A stretch of DNA of 64,000 nucleotides from Circinella minor (Eukaryota; Mucoromycota; Mucoromycetes; Mucorales; Lichtheimiaceae). Shown one piece after another: positions 35,785-48,387 of the stretch. Below the pieces are notes generated by a model that worked only from the letters and a program-made list of their open reading frames with translations, searched no databases and was not told the origin of the DNA. The stretch is from contig JAEPRB010000018.1 of assembly GCA_016758965.1 (NCBI GenBank), positions 1 to 64,000 of the forward strand. The letters run 5' to 3'. Numbering within the stretch: position 1 is the stretch's first letter; each line of letters starts with the position of its first letter. The translations under genes were made by a program, and so were the position numbers.

Positions 35785-37466
35785 TGTTTGATATATATAT
35801 TTTGTTATTATCTGTTTAAAAGGGCAGAAAAGTAATAATGATTATAAATGATATACGTATTTATATTTTATAGGAAAAAGATGATGATTATGATGATACT
35901 GACTGACGAAGTTTTTTTCTTCTCTTTTTATACTATTTTTATTTTTGAGATCAACGTACGATTAATAATATAAAAGCGCCGTTGATCTTCTTTGTAAAAA
36001 AAAGAATTCCCGTTAAAAGCTCCATTTAAGGTATTTCAAGTGTTTTTTTGGTAATCATAATTCTAATAACGCAATTTGCTGCGCCTCCCCCTCCTGGGTT
36101 ACTCTTCATGTTGACTCTTTTTATAGTACATTGCATACTCAATTTTCGAAAATTAAATCCCGTCGGATAATATTACATTCACTTTTGAAGATATCAAATC
36201 CCATATTTAGCATATAATAATGGTCAAAAAGTTTGAGCTACATTCATTTTTTTATTGAAAAATTTTAGGGATAGTATAAAAAAAGAATATATATATATAC
36301 AATATAACTAGGATAAAGAGAAAAAAAAGCAAGTTAATCACGTATACCATGTTTACAGTGTGAAAAAACTCTTTTCGCTTCTATCCTTCATATCATTGTA
36401 CATATGTATGAATGTAGTGCCAACAGCGATTATAGTACGTTATAATTTCAATAGACATAGTATTAGAAGGGCGGGGTGGGGGAATACTTGATCAAGAAAA
36501 CCATCAAGTTTTTCTTACAATGCTTTAAAGGAATAATCACATTCCTTTCTTATGATTCTTTTTGCTCCACTCTACGTAATACCTCGCTATCCAATTAGTT
36601 TCATAATAATACTTCAGATATAAGAGTATATAAGGTGACCTGATTTCAAAACTAGTTTCTCTAAAATGCTGTTTTTTGTGCATTAAAAAACTGGTTGGTT
36701 TTCATGCATCATGAGCAGCACTTATACGGGACCCATATTAATAATAAATATAAATATGAATAAATTGAAATAAAAGATGTGAAACTGTTACTACGTAGTA
36801 TAAATAATAAAAAAAAAAGTGAAGAATTTTTATTTTTTATGGTTAAACTATATTTCATAAAAATAGATAAAAGGTCTTATTATTATACGTATTTGATTAT
36901 TACATCATTATCTTTAGATCATTCTCTGAAACTATTTATAACAGTTATTACTACATAATCTTTAATTTTTCTATAATTTTCTTTTTTTTATCTGGATGAT
37001 TTAATAGTAGTGCTTGATTGGGTCTTTGATGGAAATAATATTTGCTCTACTGTTACACACTGCTTTTCCTTTCTCATCTCCCTCGTTGACCTTTATTATT
37101 TTGTGAACACCCATTCCAAAAAGCATTTGTTGTGTTGTATGTTGTTGCTGTCGAGTACGAGTATACGATCAGGATGAAGAATGATTCCGATGGTATCGAG
37201 ACTGGCACCAGCAAGATTTAATAGTCAAAGTTTATGTTTTAAGCCATTACTTTCCAAAGGTCGTCAAGAACAATTACTAAATATATAACATCAAATAAAA
37301 GCAATGAGTGATTTGCTGCGGTGATCAATGCGGTTGAATTTCTTTTCGTATCAAAAATAATAATAATAATAATACTCAGCTCCGAACGCGTAACTTTCTA
37401 TTGCTTTAACTACAACTTTTAAAAAACTATACCTATACTCACTCCAAACCATTCTCATACATAAAA
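35785..37466. other. Divergent intergenic region
   Basis: About 1.7 kb between the oxidoreductase (-) and CSN6 (+) genes. It should contain both promoters. A G-rich run GGGCGGGGTGGGGG lies at about 36469-36482. No gene recognised. The minus-strand open frames 37351-37636 are shadows of the CSN6 start. Confidence 0.45.
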
Positions 37467-39236
37467 ATGAGTGCCATGGACATTGAAGAAGAACAACGCT
37501 CAACCGAGAATACTGGTTCGTCAACAACAACAACAACAACAAACACAACTGTCATTGTTTCTTCAGTACAAGCAAGTTCAGGACTTTCTATATCAATGTA
37601 AACAATAAATAGAAAGGGAGTTGGTAGACGGAACAAAAAGATTAATATTAATTCATTAATGTGTCTAATATAATATAATATAATGTATTATTTTTTATTA
37701 TTAATAATAATAATTAGCCATCCACTTGTACTTTTAAACATCTCTGATCATTATACACGTTTAAAATTACAAGATCCAGCTATTGCAGAAAAAGGTTTAT
37801 ATACCCAATCTTTTCTTAATGTATACTCTTGAATTAGTTTACAATAACTATTTCTTTTTTTTTTTTTTTTTTGGTATTATGTATATATTAACCAAGATAT
37901 AAAAATTATATAGGTCGAATCTATGGTGCTATTTTAGCGCAGCAATCTGGTCGTGATATTGATATCATTAATTCATTTGAACTTCCTATGCCACAACAAG
38001 ATAAAGTTGATTTAGATTATTTAGCAATGAAACAGGAACAATGTAAATTATATTTTATTTCTTTTTATTTGAAATAAGTGAATATTAAATATTTAACCCT
38101 TCTTTTTTTTTTTTTTTTTCTTTAGTGAAACAAGTATTTCCACATCTTGATTTTATGGGTTGGTATTCTCTTGGAATTACACCTAATGAATCTGATTTAA
38201 AAATTCATGAACAGGTAAAAATGGATAAAAGAATAGGACGAAGAAGAAATAAAATGGAATTATTAATATATTATGTGTAAAAAAAAAAAAAAAAATAGCT
38301 TCTTCAAGTCAATGAATCTGCTATTTATCTTCAATTGGATCCTGCAGGAATTGCAGGCGGAGCTAAAGAGTTTCCAGTGAAAATTTATGAATCAGCTATG
38401 GATATTATTGATGAACAAGCACGTCTTGTTTTTGTCAGAGCACCTTATCAAATTGAAACAAATGAAGCTGAACGAGTTGCTGTAGATCATGTTGCTAAAC
38501 CAAGTACTTCAAGTCGTGATGCAAGTCTTAGTAATGCCAGTAAGTTATTTTAAATTATTAGCATTTTATCTATTTACTAATGATTATATAATCGTATTAA
38601 CTTTTTTTTTTTTTTTGGTTCCTTCCCCCTTTTGTTCATGGGTAACAATTAGTGATTTCTCATTTAACAACACAACGTAATGCTATTGCCATGTTACATG
38701 CTCGTATTCAATTTTTACAACAATATCTTCAAGATGCAAAGGAAGGAAAAATACCTTTGGATCATGATATTGTACGACAGATTTCAAGTTTATGTCGTCG
38801 ATCACCTTTAATGAATAGTAAAGAATTTGATGAACAATTTGCTGTGGTTAGTTATTGTTTATTGTTGTTGCTTTTTTTTTTTGGATAATGATATAATAAG
38901 AAAAAAATGACCATTTTTTTTTTTTTTTTTTAGGAAATGGATGACGTTTTATTAGTAGCTTATCTTACAACAATTACTAAGGGTATGGATACAATGAATG
39001 ATTTGATTGATAAGTTTAATCTTGGACATGGGACTATACAAACTACTGGATCAAGAGATCAACCTGGAATGGTTCCTGGAAAACCTAATATAATGTCTCC
39101 AGCAGGTGGAAGGAGAAGGATGTTGGTAAGTTCTCTTTTCTTTCTTGTAATTATTTATCAAGTTTATTAAGTAAATTTTGTATCTATTATTATGTATATA
39201 TAGAGAATGTTTGATAGACAACGTCAACACAGTTAA
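37467..39236 (+). CDS. CSN6: COP9 signalosome subunit 6 (MPN- protein)
   Basis: Eight exons: 37467-37599, 37718-37794, about 37915-38042, about 38126-38214, about 38300-38538, about 38652-38846, about 38935-39125, and 39204-39236. CSN6 is a structural partner of the CSN5 deneddylase in the COP9 signalosome, which removes Nedd8 from cullins. Motifs: HPLVLLNISDHYTRLKLQDP, GRIYGAILAQQSGRDIDIIN, FELPMPQQDKVDLDYLAMK, and FPHLDFMGWYSLGITPNESD, typical of the CSN6 MPN domain. The JAMM metal ligands (HxH...D) are absent after GWYS, as expected for CSN6. The C-terminal helices (VISHLTTQRNAIAMLHARIQ, DDVLLVAYLTTITKGMDTMN) form the assembly region. The short first exon is Thr/Ser-rich. Confidence 0.9.
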
Positions 39237-40019
39237 TAAAAAATAAACTTGTAATAAATAAATAAATAATTTATATTTGTACGTGTATCCACTACCACAC
39301 AAATAAGGAAATAATAAGAAAAACAATCATGTATATATAATATAAAACAATTTTGATAGTATTACGTAGTTTAGCAAGTACGTTAGTGGGGGAATAAACA
39401 AAAGAACCACAAAGTATTCAAAAAAAAAAAAAAAAATTCTCAGCTAAAAGAAAATAAAATATTATGCATCATAAACTGCAGATTGTTAAACTATAAAAGT
39501 GGGGAAAGACATACATATATGCATGCTTTATATATATTTTTGTTTTATTTATTTACTAAAATAAGTGGGCAAAAAAAAAAAGAAGAAATATGTGTGAATT
39601 AAGAACAAAATAATAATAATCTGTTATGGATTAAAAATTAAAATGAATCCGTGTGAACCGTTTATATGTTATGTAATAGGGGTTGATAGACGAAAGAAAC
39701 TTATATGAAAATGGATATAACAGAAAAAAAAATTATATATAACAAAGGTGTGTGTGTGTGTTATTGTAATGGGTGTCGGTGGGGGGAGATATGTTTATAA
39801 ATGTATGTATAAAATGTGAATAGTGGTATCATTTGTTGATATAGAGTTTATGGTGTTATGAGGTAATATGATGGAGAGTAAAACGGAATTGATAATAAAA
39901 ATGGGAATAAGAACAATAAGGGAAAAAATAATAAAAATAATACAAACAATGATGATGAGGGGGGTATATGTATACGTTATCACCAGATCTATATATATAT
40001 ATATATATATTTATGTTCT
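39237..40019. other. Convergent intergenic region
   Basis: Between the 3' ends of CSN6 (+) and the transporter (-). Contains (GT)n at about 39746-39760 and an (AT)n tract at about 39992-40010. No gene seen; the open frames at 39795-40146 are low-complexity. Confidence 0.45.
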
Positions 40020-40747
40020 TTATGATCCTGTCAATACACTAGATACAGATAAAAACATGACCAAGAAACCCCAAAAGATAAGAATCACGGCAACAACATC
40101 TAAGAATTCAATACGAGGTCGCTGTTCTTCTTCTTCATCGTCATGAAGCATATCTTGAGCAGATGAATAACTACTTAAACTATCGCTATCATCCGTACGT
40201 ATTTCTCCACCATCCACTGTAGAAACATCTTCTTCATCATATGGATAATAATTATTATTATAATAAGGTGGAGGACTTGATTTACCATTATGGGTACCAG
40301 AATTATAATTAACGGGTAATATTCTTGGTGATGAACAAGATTGGGTATCAGAAGCAATAATAGGTCCAGGTAAAGCCAATAATTTATCATCCATATATTT
40401 TGTGCCAGTAGTAGTGGTGTTAGAAAGAGTTGGTGCAACAGTTAATGTAGGTGCAGTAGTCAATGTCGGTGAACGTTCTTGTTTGGTACTAGAGGACCGT
40501 CGTCGCCAAAATCGTGTGACTAAATGGGTCGCACCCGGCAAGATATTAGCAATCGTCGTTGCGGCAAAACCACCTGCAAGTGCATATACTTTGCCAAGAG
40601 ATTGAACAGCAATACCAATAGCCATAAGGATAACAAATACAATGACAGTAACAACATAATGTTGAATTTGATTAGGTTGTTTAGTTGCTGTTTCAAAACC
40701 TAATGATTTTTGAACAGCTTCTCTTGTTGGATAAAAGCACATTCTAA

Positions 40748-40778
<31 letters not shown>

Positions 40779-41544
40779 GGAACAAAGACAATGATTATTA
40801 TCTCTTTCTTTGTATGTATGTTTAAAAAGATAAATAGAGAAATAACTTACGGGATAGTAAAAATCATACTGATACCAAGTGCTAGACGACCCAAATTGAT
40901 TAATGGATCATTTTGATCAAAATTCATAAATAAATTGGATTGGACATCTTTTCCAAAACATATATAACCAACAACAGCAAAGACCATAGAAATAGTCCAA
41001 CTCATGGAAGTTGACATGATAGTGGAATGACGCCAAGCATTATGTGATTGGTCTTTGAGAGTTAAGAAATTGTTAAATGCCACCTGAGTACAGGTGAATG
41101 CAAAAGCCATAATACCCATCGCACCAAATACATCTGTTCCGACGATGGACCATGCTGGTCCATCACTGGGTTCATGGGGTGGTTTCTTATCGTAATAGGC
41201 AGGTGCACGGATAAGAATGGTCACGATGATAATAGGTAGACACATTACTGATACCATAGACCATCGTGCAAGGGAACCAATCGATCGTCGCATATTCAAT
41301 GGAAGAATCTAAAAAAATTATAACGATTTAAAAACAGCAAAAAAAAAAAAAATGTAAAATAGGTGAGCATGAGAATATTATTATCGTTAGTTGTTTCTTT
41401 TTGTGGCAACTTACACAAATCAAACTAACAGTTGTAACAAAAAAAGCTCGGTTGGATAGTAAAGGATATTGGGGAAGGTATCGATCCAATAATAGAGGAA
41501 TGGTATCACCCAATACTAAAATATATATATATATATGTATATTA

Positions 41545-41585
<41 letters not shown>

Positions 41586-42116
41586 GTGTATATATTACTC
41601 ACTAGCTAATAGTTATAACTATTAACTATTATTATTGATAAATTTAACATGCAAATAACAAAGAGAAAAAAAAAAGTAGTTTAGGAAATACTTACGAATA
41701 AAGTAACTGATACAACCACCCCCAGCCTGAATGATAATCATGAAGTTCAAAAAATGGTAACCGAACCTGCCCATCACATGTTCAACCAAGACGGCATACT
41801 TGTAAATACCCGTACGATTACCGGCAAGTATCAGCATGTACAACCCGAGCTGTGACAGACATGCAACCCATACGGATGCAACTATGCCTGTGACAAATCC
41901 AGCATGGGATACAGCGAATGGTAAGCCCATGATACCTGCTCCTACTGTTGCATTAACAAGATTAAAAGCAACCTCAAACTTATTACGTGTACCATAACCA
42001 GGTCGATCTGCTTGTAATAAATCACGTTCTGAATTTGAAAGAGGAATTTGTGGTGGTGGTGAAGGCGATGTAGATATTTGTTGATGTGGTTTATATATAC
42101 TGCCGTAATCCGTCAT
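40020..42116 (-). CDS. Vacuolar-type amino-acid transporter (AVT/SLC38-like)
   Basis: Four main exons: about 42116-41695, about 41517-41415, about 41309-40853, and about 40742-40020. Start ATG at 42116. A short disordered N terminus (MTDYGSIYKPHQ..., proline-rich) precedes the hallmark first membrane helix of the amino acid/auxin permease family, FNLVNATVGAGIMGLPFAVS, then roughly ten to eleven hydrophobic segments (LSQLGLYMLILAGNRTG, GDTIPLLLDRYLP, VMCLPIIIVTILI, VFGAMGIMAFAFTCTQ, ISMVFAVVGYICFG, MFLSVSSVLTG). This fits vacuolar Avt6/Avt7-type transporters that export neutral or acidic amino acids. A Ser/Thr-rich loop with a poly-Asp/Glu stretch separates the last two helices. The substrate is not certain. 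Confidence 0.85.
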
Positions 42117-44032
42117 AATATTAGTATTATAACTGTTCTATTGTTGTTTTTGTTGTAAAATTGTTGGATTAATTAAATATACGTTTAAAATGAGAATAAT
42201 TTCTTTGTAAAATAATTAATATCGTTGTATATAAGTAATTCTAAGAGTAAGGAGTATAATACCAAAAAAAAAAAAAAAAAGTAAAAACGAAATAATAAAA
42301 TGAAATAGAAAAAAGTCAGAAAATGCAAAATGAGTTGTTCCTTTTATATAAAATTTGAGACTTTAAGAGATAAGGAGTTGAATGAATCGGAAAGGTTGAA
42401 TTATGGGGGGTATGAGGGAGGATTAGGATTGGTTTAATAAATTTCATGGGGGAGAAAAGGGGGGGGGAGAGAGAGGGTTGAGGGGTTGAAGAGGTGTTAA
42501 TAAGAGATGTAATGTTTGTTAGTGGAGTTGAAATGTAAAGATAATATAATTCCTTGTCCGGAATCACAGACGGGTGGGTTATTTGACAAGGGAAATTTCT
42601 TGTTACTAAATGAGGGAAATTCACATACTTATACACTTTTGCTCTTTCTAGTTCAGTGGGTTATGCATTTATTGATCGACAAAATCCATCATCTTTTTTT
42701 CTTTATTTATTTATGTAATTGTTGTATTTTAGCTCAATCTATTTATTTATTATACATTTTATATATCACAACACAAATATAAACAAATAACAATGTATCT
42801 CGCCATCATTCGTGATCATGCTTTTTTCTGTATTTAAGAACAGGAATTTATTATTTAAATGAATGAATGTGTAGGATGCCACGTGTTATATATAATGTAA
42901 GAACAAAGTCTGTTTGGATGAATGAAGAGTGAGTCAGTCAGTACATAATCTAATGAGAGTAACCAACCAAGAACAGATCTGATGAGGTGCTGTACTCACT
43001 AATATACGTGTAGCACTCAAATTTCATTGGTTCATCAGGAACAAACTCAAATAAAATAACAATGACTTTCCATATTTGGATTTTTGAATAAAGAAGAAAA
43101 AATATATAGAACTCAAAAAAACTTCCCTTTATAAATTTTATTTTTTTAGTGGCTATCTAACTAAATGATAAGGTCCCCAAAAAAAAAAAAAACCAAAAAT
43201 ACATAGAAAGGAGGGAGGGGAGGGGAGGGGAGGGGAGGGGACGACACCGTTGAAATAGAAAAAAAAAAAAAGGGGGTGGGCTTTATTATTAAACGCCTCA
43301 AACTTTCTCTCTTTGTCTATCTCTCTTTCTATCAAGCGTTTTTTTTTAATTTACTCCGGTATTCCTTTGAGACAGACTAAAAAATTCGGATAGTAGAAAA
43401 TTATATATATAAGTTTAAGTGTGGGGAAAAAAAAGAAGAAAAAAAAAAAAAACGGGGTTATATAAAAATATATATATTATGTATATAAAGTCTATAAGAA
43501 AAGAGAAAAAAAAATAAAGGGGGTGTGATTATGGTTGGACAATAAACATACAAAATGCAAAAGTGACAAGGAATGTGTGTAATATGTTTCTAAAAGAAAA
43601 AAAACAAAAAAAGTGACGACAGGGTGCTGTGTGGGGTGTTGAAAGTAAGGAAGGTTGTGTGTGTGTGTGTGTGTACATGTAGAGAGGCCCAGTTAAAATA
43701 AGATTAGTTAACGCTGAGCTTTGATAGATTATTATACAAAGTATATTATACTTGTCATTCAATTACTACAAATGGTAAAAGAAAAATAACATGCAGCGTG
43801 TGTGTGTGTATAAAAGAGAGATAAATTCCCATTTTTGAATATGCCGATGACTTGACCTATCAATTTGTTTGCCTTCTTGGTCATCTTTTTCGTCTTTTTT
43901 TTTTCCCCTATACATTATTCTCCATTGTTGTAGTATACATCGTTCGTTCTGTTCATGGACTAATTTTTTTTATGCATTGTACGTTTATATATATATATAA
44001 ACTCCTCTTTTTATATCTCTCTTTTTCTTCTT
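42117..44032. other. Long intergenic region with G-rich and GT repeats
   Basis: About 1.9 kb between the transporter and methyltransferase genes. It holds a G4-capable (AGGGG)n block at 43211-43241, a GT repeat at 43655-43674, short (GT)n at about 43798, and many A/T runs. The open frames here are low-complexity. No gene recognised. Confidence 0.45.
43211..43241 (+). repeat. (AGGGG)n tract, G-quadruplex-capable
   Basis: GAGGGAGGGGAGGGGAGGGG and continuing repeats: seven runs of at least three G separated by single A on the plus strand. This is a direct sequence property; a biological role is not known. Confidence 0.85.
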
Positions 44033-44380
44033 CTATGGGTGTTGTTTAATCGGTTTTCGGCCAACGTATGAATACCAATCAATATGAGCATCTTGTTGAA
44101 CACATTGAGCACATACCATTTCTACTCTTTGTTTATATTCATCAGGATCTAAACCCATCTTGGGTGCTAATAAATCTTGAGCTTCTTCAAATGCACTTAA
44201 AGTAGCTGCCATAAAATCTTCACCTAATTGACCATCAGATGCTATATATATATAGAAATATATTATAAAAGACGGGCGACCCGGGGGAAAATAATTATAA
44301 GCATGATGCATTAACAAAAAAAAAAAAAAGAGTTCCTATCATCCATTTTAAATCGGAAACTTCGGGATGAACAAATTTTC

Positions 44381-44423
<43 letters not shown>

Positions 44424-44648
44424 TTGAAGGAAAGAAACTAACTTACCAAAATTAACTTTTATTCTTTTTGATTCAATTATTTGGAATCCATTTTGTTTTA
44501 TAATTCTTTCCAATTTTAAAGCAACATCAATATCTAAATTTACTGTGTTTAAAATATTTCTTACTGTTTTTGTTTTATGCAAAAAAAAGGGGTTTTTGTT
44601 AGACATTTTTATTATTTATAAAAATCCGCAAGTCAAAATTATTATTCG

Positions 44649-44682
<34 letters not shown>

Positions 44683-46265
44683 TGTATCAATAAATGATTC
44701 TATAAGAACGGTGCCTGTCATCTATCATAGTATAAAATTAGAATTTTATGAAACAGAGAAAAAACAAAAACAAAAACTTACAGCGTAATGAAAATCAGTG
44801 ATTTGTACAACACCGCCTGGTTTAAGAATACGATAGGCTTCACTAAGTAAATTTAACCAAGATCGTTGTTCGAAATTTAAACTTTGTACACGCATATGGA
44901 AAATATCTACACTAGCATCAGGTAATGGAATGTGTTGAACTGAAGAAGATGAATCCCAATTCACGTTTTCAAATCGAACATTATGTAACGATAATACTTG
45001 TGGAATGACAGAGGAAGTAGAAGAGGATGATGTTTCTATAGCAATAAATTGACATTTTGGGTATTGAACAGCCATATCCTATAAATATATATAAATTTAG
45101 TGAAACCATAAGCAACCGTGAGAGAGTAACATAGAAAGAGTGACCAAAAAAAAAAAAAAAAGGGTTCAATAAAGAAAAGAAACTTATTTTTTTTTTTGAA
45201 TGGTACTAATACTATTTAATATATTATTATTATATACATTGTATACAATGTACGAGAATTATATAAAAAGTGGTATGTTATAATTTTTTTTTTTTTTACT
45301 TACCATTAACCAAGCACCATTTAAGCTTCCAATATCAACAACTTTGGCATGATTACCAAACCATGATAAGACCGCTGGCATTACATTGCTAAAAGAACAA
45401 AAAAAAAAAAAAAAAAAAGAAAGGTACATTTATAAGTTTTTTTTTGACATCATTTTTCATTTTTTTTTTTTGGGGGGTATTTTTTTCTGTAAAAATTATT
45501 TTATTTTTATTACCCATCAAATAATCTTTTTAAAGCAAAGTGTAACTATATAAAATAATAAATGTTATAAATTTTTTTTTTGTTTGTTGGCATTCTGTCA
45601 TACATTAAAGAGGAGGAGGAGGAGGAGGAGGAGGGGGGTATATTTCTCTTTTTCCATCCTTCCGTTCGGCAATTTGACGCCGAATAAAGCGAAAAGAAAA
45701 GACAAAGAAAGAAAAAAAAAATCATGTAAAAAAAAAAAAAAAAAAAGAAAGTGATGTTATTTACCGTTAATCCACGATCTTGACTATCTATATCATCAGG
45801 TAAAAATCGACTCGATGATTCTAATCCACCAATATAATTATTAGTATTACTATTTTGTCGTTGATTTTGATGAGGTGATGAAGAAGATGTTGAAGAAGAA
45901 GAATAATCACGGTCATTGTCGTATGAATATTGTTGTTGTTGTTGTTGTCGGGGAGGTAAACTAACACTACTAGATAATGCATTTCTATTATATTGATGTT
46001 GTTGAACCGTTAAAGCAGAGACCAATGGGTTATTTCTCGCAGGTGATGATCCTAATGAGGATGATATTACTGTTGATTTTCCAGATGTATTATGATGAGT
46101 TAATGTACTATTATGACCACGTCTCGGTAAAGTAGATGCTTTCTCTGAATTGTTATGCATAGATCGATGATGATTTTGATTATTCATCTTTGAATGATGG
46201 TTACTAGAAACATCACCACTACTTAATGAACGAGATTTTCGATGTTTTGATTGACTTATTCCCAT
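44033..46265 (-). CDS. SAM-dependent methyltransferase with possible N-myristoylation signal
   Basis: About six exons. Exon 1, 46265-45765, is 167 codons of disordered sequence rich in Ser, Asn and Gln. Exon 2 (about 45547-45514) encodes LHFALKRLFDG; exon 3 (about 45392-45305) encodes VVDIGSLNGAWLM (SAM-binding motif I variant). Later exons give QFIAIETSSS (motif II acidic end), FENVNWDSSSSVQHIPLPDASVD (motif III), and AYRILKPGGVVQITDFHYA (post-III hallmark), then a C-terminal region ending KPIKQHP. The class I methyltransferase fold is clear; the substrate is unknown. The N terminus MGISQSKHRKSRS fits MG-x3-S and could be myristoylated, with adjacent basic residues aiding membrane contact. 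Introns are interrupted by long poly-A/T runs. Confidence 0.85.
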
Positions 46266-48387
46266 ATTCTTTTTAAAATACTTTTTTCGTTGGCTGTATT
46301 ATAATATTTATATATATAAAATGAATAGGTTGATAGGTATATAGATAATAAAAGTGAATGACAATTCTAACAAGATAAAAAAAAGAAACAAGAGAAAAGA
46401 AAGAAAGAAAAATAAAGTGGGGAAATAAAAAAAAAAGATGGAAGGTTTTTTTTTTTTTTTTGTGCAATGATTGCAAATAATAATAATAATTATAATTATA
46501 ATTATAAACGATAATAAAATGTCTAAATTCTTTTCAAAACGTTCAAAGTCTAGAAAATCGGAACTTGTAAAAAATGATACCATATAAAAAACTTATCAAT
46601 ACATTTGCTTTGATGGGGGTGCCACGCGTAATTGTGATACAAAGAAAGGGTTGTAATACTATAAATAATCGGGATTTTTACCACGAGTATTTTTTTTAAA
46701 AAAAAGAGTGATCATTGTGTGGCTGTTAATGATTCCTTTTCCTTGAATGCATTTCATACACGTGTAAAAAACTAATTATCATATAAGTCGTTTTTTTTTC
46801 TTTTTGATTTACCAAAATTATGGTTACTCTCTTTAATTACGATCGTAGATTTATTACTTGATAAATTATGTACATAAGGTATGTATATAGTTTTATCTAT
46901 TGATCAATATGTGATAATCTTATCCTAGAAAATATTATGTGAGTGAGTGAGTGAGAGAGTGAGTATAGTATATTATAATTTTATTTATAATATGTAACAT
47001 AGCAATACGACATACAAATTGGTCTTTGGTTAAATAAGTTTTTACTTTACATATTCTATTGGTCAATAAAGACAACTGAATAGAAATGATAGAACATCAT
47101 TAAATAGTTTAAAAAACCTCGATGTGCTCTGTAAATTAAAAACTGAATTAACCGGGAAAGCAAGTGTATAAAAGATAATAATAATAACAATAATATGTGA
47201 CCAATACTATTTTGCCTGCAAATAATAAGAACACGTTATATGATTAAATATCACTCAAGTCAACAATAGTTGTACTAGATACAATAAAAAGGTAGATTAC
47301 ATATATCACATAATTGAAAGAATTTACTTTTGCTTATGTATCTGGGTTTACAACTGAGTTATGCCATGCATCCTCATGTACATTGCAAAGATTGGGGGTT
47401 GGGGGAAAACCTTTCAATTTTAAATAACAAGGAACTTTTTTTTTTTTTTTTTTTTAGAGAAAAAGTAGTCATTATCAGTTTATAGATCACAAAGTGAGAG
47501 TTATAATGAGGCAACAGCGGAAATTACGGTAAAATGGATTTACTTTATTTAAAGTCCCCAGTAAACACAACGTCCCGTTGGACATACTTGTTTGGGGACA
47601 GTTTATGTATTTAGAAAAAGAAAAAAACCCTGTCATGAGGACAGAGAAAAAGGTCAATGAGGGAAAGGGCTAGATACATAATGCATAAAAACCAATGATC
47701 TATCAGGAATGTGAGTAATAAGAGGTCTGATGTGAATAAATATGTAAAGAAAAAAAAAAGTTGAAACAGTGAATGGTTATGTAATTTGGTGAAAGTACTA
47801 TTGTTGCATTTAATACGTACATGTTTTTAATGTACGTATCACCAGAAAGTCATTCCTAGTCACTACTGAATACATCGACTGCGTTCCTTATTTGAGATAT
47901 ACGTAGGGATCCACATAATTGGGTCAATTACCAATTTTGGTCTATTGACAGCCTGAGTTTTGGATAAGGTGCTGTCAGATAATAATAACGTGAAATTATC
48001 AAGAAGATGTTGCCTAATTGTTGATTTGAGGTTTATTATAGTTGGTCGGTTAGTTTGTTTTGTGATGGTTTGCCTGATAGGTAATTATTGTAATTTGTGC
48101 CTGGTGGGTGGTTGATGGCTGGTAGTTAAAGTTCGATTGTAGTTGAACAAAAAGAAGGTCGTCAGAAGGGTATTGTGATCTAACGCATATATATTATTTG
48201 GCTTGGAGAATATTAGTTTGTTCTGACATCCTGGGGAGGTTGGTGAAATGACGTATAGCTTTAATCCGAGAGATGCAAGTATTCGTGGTAAAGTGATGGT
48301 CTCGTCCACAAGTTATGCATCAACAAATGCGTTGTTACGTCGATATAATTTATAAAAGTAACCACTGTACGTACCCTGTTATGTTTT
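46266..48387. other. Intergenic, no gene recognised
   Basis: About 2.1 kb with poly-T (about 46446-46461), short (TAA)/(TAAT) repeats and a G-rich GGGGGTTGGGGG near 47395. The open frame at 48085-48309 has no family features or splice context. Confidence 0.4.

Noticed and set aside
45600..45700. Extra exon of the methyltransferase (RRQIAERKDGKREIYPPPPP)
   Set aside because: Open but flanked by poor splice signals; direct splicing from 45765 to 45547 keeps frame and gives the expected fold, so it is treated as intron. RNA-seq could change this.
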